From Catellatospora sp. IY07-71 (GTDB lineage Bacteria; Actinomycetota; Actinomycetes; Mycobacteriales; Micromonosporaceae): a DNA stretch of 64,000 nt. The notes beneath the pieces are model-generated. The model made no database searches, was not told the origin of the DNA, and saw nothing but the letters and a program-made list of their open reading frames with translations. How positions within the stretch are numbered: position 1 is the stretch's first letter; every line of letters begins with the position of its first letter. The stretch lies in contig NZ_AP023360.1 in assembly GCF_018326265.1 (NCBI RefSeq), forward strand, positions 3,153,501-3,217,500, given 5' to 3'. Of this stretch, positions 39,384-47,411 are shown piece by piece. The position numbers and the translations under genes are program-made.

Positions 39384-41579
39384 TCAGCCGGCGACGGCCA
39401 CCGGTTCGCGGGCCTCCTCGGCCTGGCGCAGCTTCTCGCCCTCCACGTCCACATCGGGCAGTACGCGGTCCAGCCAGCGCGGCAGCCACCACGCCCCACG
39501 GCCGAGCAGCGACATCAGCGCCGGCACGATGGTCATCCGGACCACGAACGCGTCCACCAGCACGCCGAACGCCAGCGCGAAGCCGATCGACTGGATCAGC
39601 GTCTCACCCGAGAACACGAACCCGCCGAACACGCTGATCATGATGATGGCCGCGGCGGTGACCACCCGGGCGCCGTGCCGGAAGCCGGTGACGACCGCCT
39701 CTTTGGCCGGTGCGCCGTGCACATAGTCCTCGCGCATCCGGGTCACCAGGAACACCTGGTAGTCCATGGCCAGGCCGAACAGGATGCCGATGAGCAGCAC
39801 CGGCAGCATGCTCATGATCGGCCCGGTCTGCTGTACGCCGAACAGGTCGCCGAGCCAGCCCCACTGGAACACGGCCACCACCGCGCCGAACGTCGCCGCG
39901 ACGCTGAGCAGGAAGCCGAGCGTGGCCTTGAGCGGCACCAGGATCGACCGGAACACGAGCAGCAGCAGCAGGAACGCGAGCCCGACCACGATCGCCAGGT
40001 ACGGCACGAGCGCGTCGTCGAGGGTGGTGGACACGTCGATGGCCAGCGCGGTGACGCCGGTGACCGCGATGGCGGCGCCGGTGCCCTCCGTGATGCCGGC
40101 GGCGCGGTCGCGGATGGTGTGCACCAGGTCGGCGGTGGCCGGGTCGTTCGGGCCGGTCTTCGGGATGACGGCGAGCAGCGCGGTCCGGCCGTCGGGGCTG
40201 ACCCCGTTCGGCGCCGCGTAGAGCACGTTGTCCACGCCGGACAGGCGCATGGCCAGCGCACCGGGCACCTGCTGCGGGTCGGCCCCGGCGGGCAGGTCGG
40301 CGACGACCACCAGGGTGCCGTTGAAGCCCGGCCCGAAGCCGGTGGTCATCAGGTCGTACGCCTTGTGCTGGGTGGTGTCGGCGCCCTGCATGCCGTCGTC
40401 GGGCAGGCCCAGGCGCAGGTCGGCGGCCGGGATGGCGAGCACGCCGAGCGCGGCGACCGACAGCAGCAGCGCCGGGACGCGGAACCGGACCACGAGCCGC
40501 GCCCAGCGCTCGCCCAGCGGCACCGGGCCGCTGTCGGACTCGGGGTCGGGCGTGGTGCGGCCGAACAGGCGGCCCTTGATCAGCCGGTCGCCGGTGAAGC
40601 CGAGCAGCGCGGGCAGCAGGGTGATCGCGACCAGCACCGCCACCGCGACGGTGCCCGCGGCGGCCAGGCCGAGGCCGCGCAGCAGCGGGATGCCGACCAC
40701 GGACAGCGCGGCCAGGGCGATGATCACGGTGAGGCCGGCGAAGACCACGGCCGAGCCGGCGGTGCCGACGGAGCGTCCCGCGGCCTCGGGGCCGTCCTTG
40801 CGGACCAGCAGCTCGTGGCGGTAGCGCGAGACGATGAACAGCGCGTAGTCGATGCCGACGGCCAGGCCGAGCATCAGCGCCAGGATCAGGCTGTTGGAGT
40901 TGAGGTCGGCCCAGCGGGCCGAGATGGCGACCCCGGCCAGGCCGACGGCGATGCCGGCCAGCGCGGTGAGCAGCGGCAGGCCCGCCGCGACGAGCGAGCC
41001 GAGGGTGATCACCAGGACCACGGCGGCGATCGCGATGCCGATGACCTCGACGATGCCGGTCTTCGGGTTGGCCCGCAGCGCGTCGCCGCCGACCTCGACG
41101 GCGAGCCCGGCGTCACGCGCGGTGGCGGCCGCGTCGAGCAGCGCGTCGCGGTCGGCGTCGGTCAGCTCCATGCCCTGCACGCGGTAGCTGACCTGCGCGA
41201 AGGCGTAGCGCCCGTCGGGGGAGATGGACTTCGCGGTGTACGGGTCGAGGACCCGGGCGACCTGCGGCTCGTCGCTCAGCTCGGACACCACGCGGCCGAT
41301 GGCGGCCTGCACGTCCGGGTCGGCGACGGTCTTGCCCTCGGGCGTCTGGAAGACCACGCGCGCGCTCGCGCCGCCGACGTGCGCCTCGGGGAAGCGCTCG
41401 GCGAGGCGGTCGATCGCCTGCTGCGCCTCGGTGCCGGGGATGCTGAAATCGTTGCTCATCTTGCCGGAGAGCGTCGCCGCGCCGGCGCCGGCGAGGGCGA
41501 GCAGCAGCACCCAGACACCTAGCACCAGCCAGCGCCGGCGGTATGAGAACCGGCCGATCCGGTAGAGGAAGGTCGCCAC
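39384..41579 (-). CDS. MMPL/RND-type exporter
   Basis: 731 residues with the RND-like layout of MMPL transporters: one N-terminal helix, a periplasmic-type loop (about 35-190), five helices, a second loop (about 390-520) and a final six-helix block. Typical motifs are LALMLGLAVGIDYALFIVSRYRHE and LLIGILFGLAMDYQVFLVTRMRE, carrying the Asp-Tyr pairs thought to relay protons. Such exporters move lipids or drugs. I chose the GTG at 41579 (ATFLYRIGRFSYRRRWLVL follows) because MMPL proteins usually begin this way and GGAG precedes it; an ATG 39 bp upstream is an alternative. The gene is divergent from tetR across an operator array. Confidence 0.92.
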   Translation of the reverse strand: MATFLYRIGRFSYRRRWLVLGVWVLLLALAGAGAATLSGKMSNDFSIPGTEAQQAIDRLAERFPEAHVGGASARVVFQTPEGKTVADPDVQAAIGRVVSELSDEPQVARVLDPYTAKSISPDGRYAFAQVSYRVQGMELTDADRDALLDAAATARDAGLAVEVGGDALRANPKTGIVEVIGIAIAAVVLVITLGSLVAAGLPLLTALAGIAVGLAGVAISARWADLNSNSLILALMLGLAVGIDYALFIVSRYRHELLVRKDGPEAAGRSVGTAGSAVVFAGLTVIIALAALSVVGIPLLRGLGLAAAGTVAVAVLVAITLLPALLGFTGDRLIKGRLFGRTTPDPESDSGPVPLGERWARLVVRFRVPALLLSVAALGVLAIPAADLRLGLPDDGMQGADTTQHKAYDLMTTGFGPGFNGTLVVVADLPAGADPQQVPGALAMRLSGVDNVLYAAPNGVSPDGRTALLAVIPKTGPNDPATADLVHTIRDRAAGITEGTGAAIAVTGVTALAIDVSTTLDDALVPYLAIVVGLAFLLLLLVFRSILVPLKATLGFLLSVAATFGAVVAVFQWGWLGDLFGVQQTGPIMSMLPVLLIGILFGLAMDYQVFLVTRMREDYVHGAPAKEAVVTGFRHGARVVTAAAIIMISVFGGFVFSGETLIQSIGFALAFGVLVDAFVVRMTIVPALMSLLGRGAWWLPRWLDRVLPDVDVEGEKLRQAEEAREPVAVAG

Positions 41580-41671
41580 GTCGAGGACTCCAAACGGGGA
41601 AAGGGTGACTGTCATCACGGCGAAACGCGCTGTTCACACGCGCGGGGGAGTCGCCGTATCCGGCTCGGACA

Positions 41672-41809
41672 CTAGCCGTTCGTCAAGGAGTGAGCAAGCC
41701 GATCGGCAAGGAGTGAGCAAGACGATCGGCAAGTTTTCAGCTTGACGTTCGGCTAGTCTTCAGCTTGACGTGCGGCTGGGCGGCGGCTTGCCGATCGGCT
41801 AGCTTTGAC
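41672..41809. promoter_or_regulatory. Array of six tandem palindromic operators
   Basis: Six units repeat with a strict 23-bp period, starting at 41672, 41695, 41718, 41741, 41764 and 41787. Each opens with a 16-bp imperfect palindrome of consensus CTWGMCGWTCGGCWAG (for example CAAGCCGATCGGCAAG at 41695 and CTTGCCGATCGGCTAG at 41787), followed by a 7-bp spacer. The array fills the space between the divergent exporter and TetR genes. It is most simply a multi-site operator for that TetR; the fifth unit is the most degenerate. Confidence 0.8.
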
Positions 41810-41858
41810 GCGGACGAGGGACTGGCCTTACAGTCTTTGATCTGGTAAGGAGTACGCC

Positions 41859-42422
41859 GTGACCGCTGTGGCACAGGAGCGCACGCGGCAGCGCCTGCTC
41901 GACGAGGCCTGCCGGCTGTTCGCCATGCACAGCTTCGCGGGCACCTCGCTGCAGATGATCGCGGACACCCTCGGTGTGACGAAGGCCGCCATCTATCACC
42001 ACTTCAAGACCCGCGACGAGATCCTCACCGCGGTGATCCAGCCCGCCATCGAGGAGCTGCGCACCGCGATCGCCGTCGCCGAGGTGCAGCGCACCCCCGC
42101 CGCCCGGGCCGACGCCATGCTGAGCGGCATGGTCGACCTGACCGTCAAGCACCGGGCCCTGATCGGCATGATCGGCATGGACGCCGGGGTGACCAGCGCC
42201 CTGCAGAGCCATCCCGACATCGTCGAGCTGATTCAGCGTCCCGCCGAGCTGATGCGCCTCGACGGCAGCCCCGGCGCGGAGATCAACGCCACCATCGCGC
42301 TGGCCGGCATCGCCACCGCCGCCTCGTCGCCCGTGCTGCAGCACCACGACCAGGCCGAACTCCGCGAGCACATGCTCGCCGCCGGCCGCCGCGTCCTCGG
42401 CCTGCGCACCCGCCGCTCCTGA
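41859..42422 (+). CDS. TetR-family repressor, likely regulator of the MMPL exporter
   Basis: 187 residues. The N-terminal helix-turn-helix is complete (RLLDEACRLFAMHSFAGTSLQMIADTLGVTKAAIYHHFKTRDEIL), with the YHHF helix typical of TetR proteins. The C-terminal ligand/dimer domain is helical and ordinary in length. GTG start behind AAGGAG. It is divergent from the MMPL exporter, the classic arrangement in which the repressor controls the pump and itself and is released by a pump substrate. The six palindromes between the genes are the expected binding sites. Confidence 0.92.
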   Translation: MTAVAQERTRQRLLDEACRLFAMHSFAGTSLQMIADTLGVTKAAIYHHFKTRDEILTAVIQPAIEELRTAIAVAEVQRTPAARADAMLSGMVDLTVKHRALIGMIGMDAGVTSALQSHPDIVELIQRPAELMRLDGSPGAEINATIALAGIATAASSPVLQHHDQAELREHMLAAGRRVLGLRTRRS

Positions 42423-42462
42423 CCCGCCCTCGCCCCGCCGGCCGGGCCACGGCGCGGCAAAT

Positions 42463-42522
42463 GCAGTTTCGGGGAAACTGCACGCACTCGCGGGCGGGAA
42501 GCTGCAGTTTCCCCGAAACTGC
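42463..42522. repeat. GCAGTTTC extragenic palindrome, copy 1
   Basis: Arm 1 (42463-42481) reads GCAGTTTCGGGGAAACTGC, itself nearly palindromic. Arm 2 (42504-42522) is its exact reverse complement, with a 22-nt spacer. A second copy lies at 56717-56776. It resembles a REP-like extragenic element; it follows the tetR stop and may serve as its terminator. Confidence 0.75.
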
Positions 42523-42702
42523 GCAGCCCGGAGGTCCGCTCGAACGCGGGCTGGGCGAATGCTGTGCGGGAAGCAGGCAGATGGCGCCAGGGTGGGCGGG
42601 ATCGCCACGTCATTGCCAGGCAGGGTGCAGGTTGTCCGGGCGCGGCTTCGAGGTTCGCCGGTCAGCGTGGAGGCACACCGATCGCAAGGAGGCGAAACGA
42701 AC

Positions 42703-43143
42703 ATGGTGAAGCTCTCGAAGAAGACGCTGGTCACGGTGGGCGCGGCCGGGGTGCTGGCGCTCGGGATCGCCGTACCCACCGCGGCCATGGCGGCCGACAA
42801 GGACACCGGCACCAGCAGTTCGGCCCAGCAGGGCAGGCAGGAACATCAGCAGCAGCTCGCGGCGGCGCTGGCCAAGGAGCTCGGCGTCGACGAGGCCAAG
42901 GTCACCGCAGCCCTGGAGAAGGTGCGCAGCCAGCTGCACCCCGACGGGAAGAGCGGTGAGAAGAAGGACGACCGCACCGCCGACCGCGCGGCGCAGCTCA
43001 AGGAGCGGCTGGCGGCGGCGGTCAAGGAGGGCAAGCTGACCCAGGCCGAGGCCGACGCGATCACCAAGGCCGCCGAGGCGGGCGTGCTCGGCGGCCACGC
43101 CAGGGGGTCGGACCGGAACTCCTCCAACCGGTCCGGCGAGTGA
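42703..43143 (+). CDS. Small exported helical protein
   Basis: 146 residues. Signal peptide about 1-30 (KTLVTVGAAGVLALGIAVPTAAMAA). The mature part is charged and helical: QQQLAAALAKELGVDEAKVTAALEKVRSQL and LKERLAAAVKEGKLTQAEADAITKAAE. The GVDEAKV and KLTQAEADAI pattern recurs in small exported proteins of Gram-positive bacteria (DUF2680/YckD-like) whose function is unknown. AAGGAGG precedes the ATG by 10 nt. A terminator follows the stop directly. No Cys and no anchor, so it is probably released or wall-associated. Confidence 0.8.
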   Translation: MVKLSKKTLVTVGAAGVLALGIAVPTAAMAADKDTGTSSSAQQGRQEHQQQLAAALAKELGVDEAKVTAALEKVRSQLHPDGKSGEKKDDRTADRAAQLKERLAAAVKEGKLTQAEADAITKAAEAGVLGGHARGSDRNSSNRSGE

Positions 43144-43145
43144 GC

Positions 43146-43183
43146 GTGCGGCGGCGCCGGAAGAGGTGCCGGCGCCGCCGCAC
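43146..43183 (+). terminator. Terminator, 15-bp perfect stem
   Basis: GTGCGGCGGCGCCGG and its exact complement with an 8-nt loop, starting 3 bp after the stop of the small exported protein. Confidence 0.8.
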
Positions 43184-43463
43184 CCTCACGGGGGTCTGAG
43201 GTAGCGCGCGTAGACATGTGCCGTTCGCCGCCGCGCAGGCGCCGTTGGGCGCAAAGTCCGCCCGAACGCATCGATAGCCGCCGGTACGCCGAGGCGATGG
43301 CCCTAGGCTGCCGCGCGGGAGCCGTACGGACCGCACCGGGATCGCGGCCCGTCTGTCAGCTGCCGAGGGCGCCCCGCCGTGTGACGCGGGGACGGCAGGG
43401 CTCGTCCGCGCAGGCGCGGCAGATCCGCCCTGCCTGCGCACCCGTTTCGAGGAGCGCAAGCTC
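43184..43463 (+). promoter_or_regulatory. Upstream region of the CE1 esterase
   Basis: No coding signal. TAGGCT (43304-43309) could be a -10 box but has no good -35 partner. Unlike the other xylan genes, I see neither a GAAA-N-TTTC nor a TTCCGGAA operator here. Confidence 0.35.
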
Positions 43464-44783
43464 ATGAAGCTACGCAAGGCTCTCTACGCCGTGTGGGCGG
43501 CGCTGGCCGCCGTCATCGCGGCCACGGTGGTGATGGTGGCGTCGCCGGCCGCGCAGGCCGCCACGCTCACCGAGGTCACCAACTTCGGCGCCAACCCCGG
43601 CAACCTGCGCATGTACCTCTACGTGCCGAACAACGTGGCGCCCCGGCCGGGCCTGCTGGTGGCGGTGCACTACTGCACCGGCAGCGGCCCCGCGTTCTAC
43701 AGCGGCTCGGACTTCGCGCGCCTGGCCGACCAGTACGGCTTCATCGTCGTCTACCCGTCGGTGACCGCCAGCGACGGCTGCTTCGACGTGGCGTCCAGCG
43801 CGACGCTCACGCACAACGGCGGCGGCGACTCGCTGAGCATCGTGTCGATGACGAAGTACGTGCAGCAGAACTACAACGCCGACCCGAACCGCACCTACGC
43901 CACCGGTGTCTCGTCCGGCGCGATGATGACCAACGTGCTGCTCGGCGCGTACCCGGACGTCTTCAAGGCCGGCTCGGCGTTCGCGGGCGTGCCGTTCGCC
44001 TGCTTCGCCGGGTCGAGCAAGTGGAACAGCCAGTGCGCGCAGGGGCAGCTCATCCGCACCCCGCAGGCCTGGGGTGACCTGGTGCGCAACGCCTACCCCG
44101 GATACACCGGGGCGCGGCCGCGGATGCAGCTGTGGCACGGCACCAACGACGAGATCCTGCACTACAACAACTTCGGCGAGGAGATCAAGCAGTGGACCAA
44201 CGTCCACGGCCTGAGCCAGACGCCGACCACGACCGACACCCCGCAGTCGGGCTGGACCCGCACCCGCTACGCCAACGGCTCCGGCCAGGTGCAGGTGGAG
44301 GCGATCAGCATGGCGAACACCTCGCACAACCTGCCGGTGCAGTACGCCGCGGCGGTCGCGTTCTTCGGCCTGAACACGACCAGCCCGTCGCCGTCGGTGT
44401 CGGCGTCCCCGTCGCGCCCGCCGTCGCCGAGCCCCTCGGTGTCGCCGTCCACGCCGCCCTCGCCGAGCCCGTCCAGCCCGCCGCCGCCCGGCGGCTGCAC
44501 CGCCACCTTCACCGTGGCCAGCCAGTGGGGCGCGGGGTATGTGGCGGCGGTGCGGGTGACCGCGGGTTCGTCGGGGACCAACGGCTGGCGGGTCACCCTG
44601 CCGCTGCCGTCCGGCAACACCGTCGTGAACTCCTGGAACGGCCAGTTCAGCGGCACCACCGGCACGATCCAGGTGACGAACGTCAGCTACAACGGCCGCC
44701 TGAACGCGGGCGGCTACACCGAGTTCGGCTACCAGGCCAACGGCGCGGTCCCCAGCCCTGCCTTGACCTGCACCGCGCTCTGA
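43464..44783 (+). CDS. Secreted CE1/PHB-depolymerase-type esterase with CBM2
   Basis: 439 residues. Signal peptide 1-33 (PAAQAATL). The catalytic domain (35-310) is of the poly(3-hydroxybutyrate) depolymerase/acetylxylan esterase type: PGLLVAVHYCTGSG forms the oxyanion hole, Ser150 is the nucleophile in ATGVSSGAMM, Asp lies in LWHGTNDEILHY and His in ANTSHNLPVQ. A Pro/Ser linker (about 315-350) leads to a CBM2 module (GGCTATFTVASQWGAGYVAAVRV ... SWNGQFSGTTGTI ... NAGGYTEFGYQA) for binding cellulose or xylan. In this neighbourhood acetylxylan or feruloyl esterase activity is likelier than polyester cleavage (inference). GAGGAGCG precedes the ATG. Confidence 0.88.
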   Translation: MKLRKALYAVWAALAAVIAATVVMVASPAAQAATLTEVTNFGANPGNLRMYLYVPNNVAPRPGLLVAVHYCTGSGPAFYSGSDFARLADQYGFIVVYPSVTASDGCFDVASSATLTHNGGGDSLSIVSMTKYVQQNYNADPNRTYATGVSSGAMMTNVLLGAYPDVFKAGSAFAGVPFACFAGSSKWNSQCAQGQLIRTPQAWGDLVRNAYPGYTGARPRMQLWHGTNDEILHYNNFGEEIKQWTNVHGLSQTPTTTDTPQSGWTRTRYANGSGQVQVEAISMANTSHNLPVQYAAAVAFFGLNTTSPSPSVSASPSRPPSPSPSVSPSTPPSPSPSSPPPPGGCTATFTVASQWGAGYVAAVRVTAGSSGTNGWRVTLPLPSGNTVVNSWNGQFSGTTGTIQVTNVSYNGRLNAGGYTEFGYQANGAVPSPALTCTAL

Positions 44784-44800
44784 CCTGACGCGCCATGACG

Positions 44801-44840
44801 AGAGCGCCCTGCACGGGTTCACGACCGGGCAGGGCGCTCT
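44801..44840. terminator. Bidirectional terminator
   Basis: AGAGCGCCCTGC and its exact complement form a 12-bp stem with a 16-nt loop between the convergent esterase and deacetylase genes. Confidence 0.8.
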
Positions 44841-44854
44841 TGCCGCGCAGCGGC

Positions 44855-45559
44855 TCAGCAGCCTTCGGGGAGCGTGAAGCGGTAGCCCCGGGCCTTCAGG
44901 ACGGGGATGACCTGGTCGACGGCGTCGACGGTCTGGCTGCGGTCGCCGCCGCCGTCGTGCATGAGCACCACCGCGCCGGGCGTGATGCCGTCCAGCAGGC
45001 GGCGGGCGAGTTCGTCGGTGCCCGGCGGCTCCCAGTCGGTGATGGCCAGCCGCCAGCCCAGCGGGCGCATGCCCAGCGACGCGGCGACCTGGGGCGACTC
45101 GCCCCACGCGCCGAAGGGCGCCCGGAAGTAGGGGATGCGCGCGTGCGGCACGGCGCGGCGGATGGCGGCGCTGGCCTGCTCCAGATCGGCCCGGATCTGC
45201 TCGGGCGTCAGGGCGCTCAGGTCGTCGTGGTGCATGCTGTGGTTGCACAGGGTGTGCCCGGCGGCGGCGATCCGGCGTACCACGTCGGGGTGCTGCTCGA
45301 CGTGGTCGCCCCAGAGGCAGAAGACCGCCTTGACGCGGTGCTCGCGCAGCACGTCGAGCAGGCGCAGGGTGTCGGCCGGGTTGGGGCCGTCGTCGAAGGT
45401 GAAGCTGACCACGTCGCCGTGGCCGCCAGCGGTGTCGACGATGTCGGCGCTGACGGCCGGCTTCGCCTGGGCGCTGCCGGCGGCGCCGAGGGCGGGACCG
45501 ACCGCGCTGAGCGCTGCGGCCAGCCGCGGGACGCGGCGGGTGAGGGCGTACGAGGACAT
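44855..45559 (-). CDS. Secreted NodB-type polysaccharide deacetylase (CE4)
   Basis: 234 residues. An N-terminal signal sequence (about 1-32) precedes a NodB domain with all five CE4 motifs: TFDDGP (motif 1, Asp56-Asp57), CNHSMHH (motif 2, metal ligands His107 and His111), RAPFGAWG (motif 3), GWRLAITDWEPPG (motif 4) and AVVLMHDGGGDRSQTV (motif 5). Members deacetylate chitin, peptidoglycan or acetylxylan. Operators of the xylan type upstream and the xylanases next door favour acetylxylan esterase activity (inference). The ATG at 45559 follows GGAAAGG; an earlier Met at 45586 adds a non-signal leader. Confidence 0.88.
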   Translation of the reverse strand: MSSYALTRRVPRLAAALSAVGPALGAAGSAQAKPAVSADIVDTAGGHGDVVSFTFDDGPNPADTLRLLDVLREHRVKAVFCLWGDHVEQHPDVVRRIAAAGHTLCNHSMHHDDLSALTPEQIRADLEQASAAIRRAVPHARIPYFRAPFGAWGESPQVAASLGMRPLGWRLAITDWEPPGTDELARRLLDGITPGAVVLMHDGGGDRSQTVDAVDQVIPVLKARGYRFTLPEGC

Positions 45560-45629
45560 GTGGTGGCCTTTCCGGACGGTGTCCATTCGTCCCGGTCATT
45601 CTTTGCGCGGCGTTTCCGCAACGTCAACG

Positions 45630-45646
45630 ACTTCCGGAAACTTTCG
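45630..45646 (-). promoter_or_regulatory. Xylan-type operator before the deacetylase
   Basis: ACTTCCGGAAACTTTCG combines a TTCCGGAA palindrome (45632-45639) with a GAAACTTTC palindrome (45637-45645), about 70 bp upstream of the deacetylase start. Confidence 0.6.
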
Positions 45647-45730
45647 TGTACAAGATCGACCGAAGCTGGGTGGCGGCGAGCCGGCGCCTGCCTGATGACG
45701 CACCATCCTGAAGGATTCTTGGGCAGATCG

Positions 45731-45744
45731 TTTACCGAAAGTTT
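45731..45744 (-). promoter_or_regulatory. Second operator-like site upstream of the deacetylase
   Basis: TTTACCGAAAGTTT, with CGAAAGTTTGCG flanking, is close to the CGAAA-N-TTTCG palindrome before the sugar-binding-protein gene. Confidence 0.5.
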
Positions 45745-45918
45745 GCGATAATCATTGACGGCCTCGGATGAGAAGGGCAATACTGCGGACGCGTCCGGGC
45801 CGTCCGAGGGGCCCGGCGACGGCGGCGTTGCGACCCGGTGTGGTCGGCGGAGTAGGGCCTTCCGGCCGCATCCGCAGCGTTCGGCGTCACGCCTCATCCG
45901 GGGGCGGAGCAGAAAGAA

Positions 45919-45950
45919 GGGGCCGGCCCACCTCACGGCGGACCGGCCCC
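45919..45950 (-). terminator. Terminator of the GH10 xylanase gene
   Basis: GGGGCCGG and CCGGCCCC form an 8-bp stem with a 16-nt loop, 18 bp beyond the stop. The rest of the 45560-45967 gap holds the deacetylase promoter and operators and no gene. Confidence 0.6.
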
Positions 45951-45967
45951 GATCGCTGCAAAGCCGG

Positions 45968-47155
45968 TTACCGGCGCGGCCGCTGCGGGATGCGCGGCAG
46001 CACGTACGGCGCGCCGCTGAAGATGAGGTCGCCCTTCATCAGGTTGTACGCCCGCTTCGGCTGGTAGTTCTCGTCGTAGATGTTGGCCAGGCCCTCGTTG
46101 CCGAACCAGTTGGGCACCCAGGAGTACTTGTCGGTGAAGCCCCACACCGTGAACGACAGGCAGTGCCGGTCGGCCAGGCAGGCCTGCAGCAGCACGCTGT
46201 AGTTGGCGGCCGACGCCTGCAGCCGCGGGTTGATCTCGTTGGAGTCCCCGTTCTCCATCGCCTCGGTGATCTGGCTGCGCACGTCCACCTCGGTGAACGC
46301 GGTGGCCAGACCGAGCCCGGCGAACTTCTTCAGCGCCGCGGCGACCTGCAGCGTGTCGTAGTTGCCGTACTGCGTGCCCAGGTGGCCCTGGCTGCCCACG
46401 CCGTCGATCGGCACGCCGGCCGCGAGCAGCTGCTTGGCCATGTCGTACACGAACTGGGTCTTGTCGTTGGCCGGGTCGCCGGAGCCGAAGGCCTCGATGT
46501 TGTAGTCGTTGTAGAACAGCAGCGCCTTCGGGTCGGCCGCGCGGGCCCAGCGGAACGCGTCGGCGACGTAGTCCGGGCCCAGGTGCTGCGCCCAGAAACC
46601 CTTGTAGTGCAGGGTGGACGGGGTGTCCCACGGGTCGCTGACGGCCTCGTTGACCACGTCCCACTGCCAGATCTTGCCCTTGAAGTGGGTGACCACGTTG
46701 GTGATGTGGTTCTTGAGGATGTCGCGCAGCTCGGCGGTGCTGATCGAGCCGTCGGCCACGCCGGAGGTGAGCCAGCCGGGCAGCTGGTTGTGCCATACCA
46801 GCACGTGGCCGCGTACCCGCTGGTTGTTCTGCTTGGCGAAGGCGATCAGCTCGTCGGCCGGGCCCCAGTTGTAGACGCCGCGGGTGGGCTCCAGGCTCTC
46901 CCACTTCATCACGTTCTCCGCGGTGACCGAGGAGAACTGCGATGCGGCGAGCTGCCGGTACTGCGGGTCGGCGGGGTCGTTGAGCGCGGCCATGTCGACC
47001 GCGGTGCCGATGTAGAGGTCGTGGCGCATGCCGAGGGTCCGCAGGCTCTGGTCGGCCGGGTTGCCCTGGTGGCCGGCCGTGGCGGGCAGGCTGTTGAGCG
47101 CGCCGACGGTCGCGACCGCGGCCACGCCGGTGGCGATCCACCGTCTGAGCTTCAT
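45968..47155 (-). CDS. Secreted GH10 endo-1,4-beta-xylanase (catalytic domain only)
   Basis: 395 residues. Signal peptide about 1-27 (LPATAGHQ). The rest is a GH10 barrel: VTAENVMKWESLEPTRG, RVRGHVLVWHNQLPGW, acid/base Glu170 in WQWDVVNEA, nucleophile Glu288 in AFTEVDVR, and the family-typical ending FTVWGFTDKYSWVPNWF with IYDENYQPKRAYN. It cuts internal xylan bonds with retention of configuration. No binding module is attached, unlike the second GH10 enzyme in this region. GGAAGGAA precedes the ATG. TTCCGGAA-type operators lie 130-210 bp upstream. Confidence 0.95.
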   Translation of the reverse strand: MKLRRWIATGVAAVATVGALNSLPATAGHQGNPADQSLRTLGMRHDLYIGTAVDMAALNDPADPQYRQLAASQFSSVTAENVMKWESLEPTRGVYNWGPADELIAFAKQNNQRVRGHVLVWHNQLPGWLTSGVADGSISTAELRDILKNHITNVVTHFKGKIWQWDVVNEAVSDPWDTPSTLHYKGFWAQHLGPDYVADAFRWARAADPKALLFYNDYNIEAFGSGDPANDKTQFVYDMAKQLLAAGVPIDGVGSQGHLGTQYGNYDTLQVAAALKKFAGLGLATAFTEVDVRSQITEAMENGDSNEINPRLQASAANYSVLLQACLADRHCLSFTVWGFTDKYSWVPNWFGNEGLANIYDENYQPKRAYNLMKGDLIFSGAPYVLPRIPQRPRR

Positions 47156-47285
47156 GTGCGTTCCTTCCGTGAGGACGGTCGACGGGGTGTCGACGGAGGT
47201 GCACGGGGGATTGCGTGGTGCGTGAGCGTCGCGGACCGCGCGGGCTCGAAAAGGGCGGTGCGGTCCGATCGGGAGCGACGCCGAG

Positions 47286-47310
47286 AGTTCCGGAATCTGT
47301 TCCGTAACTT
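47286..47310 (-). promoter_or_regulatory. Double operator upstream of GH10
   Basis: AGTTCCGGAATCT (47286-47298) and GTTCCGTAACTT (47299-47310) lie end to end, 13 bp apart centre to centre, about 140 bp before the xylanase start. Confidence 0.55.
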
Positions 47311-47353
47311 GGCCGGAACGTTACGGCCGCCGGTGCGGGTCGTCAACCGGAAG

Positions 47354-47366
47354 AACTTCCGGAAAT
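47354..47366. promoter_or_regulatory. TTCCGGAA operator between GH43 and GH10
   Basis: AACTTCCGGAAAT has the TTCCGGAA core at 47357-47364. It lies just past the GH43 terminator and upstream of GH10. Confidence 0.5.
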
Positions 47367-47372
47367 AGCAGT

Positions 47373-47406
47373 CCGGTGCCGTGACGCGCCCACGTCACGG
47401 CACCGG
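47373..47406 (-). terminator. Terminator of the GH43 gene
   Basis: CCGGTGCCGTGACG and its exact complement form a 14-bp stem with a 6-nt loop, 5 bp beyond the GH43 stop. It separates the GH43 and GH10 transcripts. Confidence 0.85.
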
Positions 47407-47411
47407 AAGTT

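Noticed and set aside
41580-41618. Earlier ATG for the MMPL exporter
   Set aside because: It adds 13 residues not seen in the family, and the GTG at 41579 has a ribosome site and the usual MMPL beginning. Not fully excluded.
43464-44783. Polyhydroxybutyrate depolymerase as the definite function of the CE1-type esterase
   Set aside because: The fold family is shared with acetylxylan and feruloyl esterases; the CBM2 and xylan neighbours argue for a plant-polymer ester, so the narrower name was not used.
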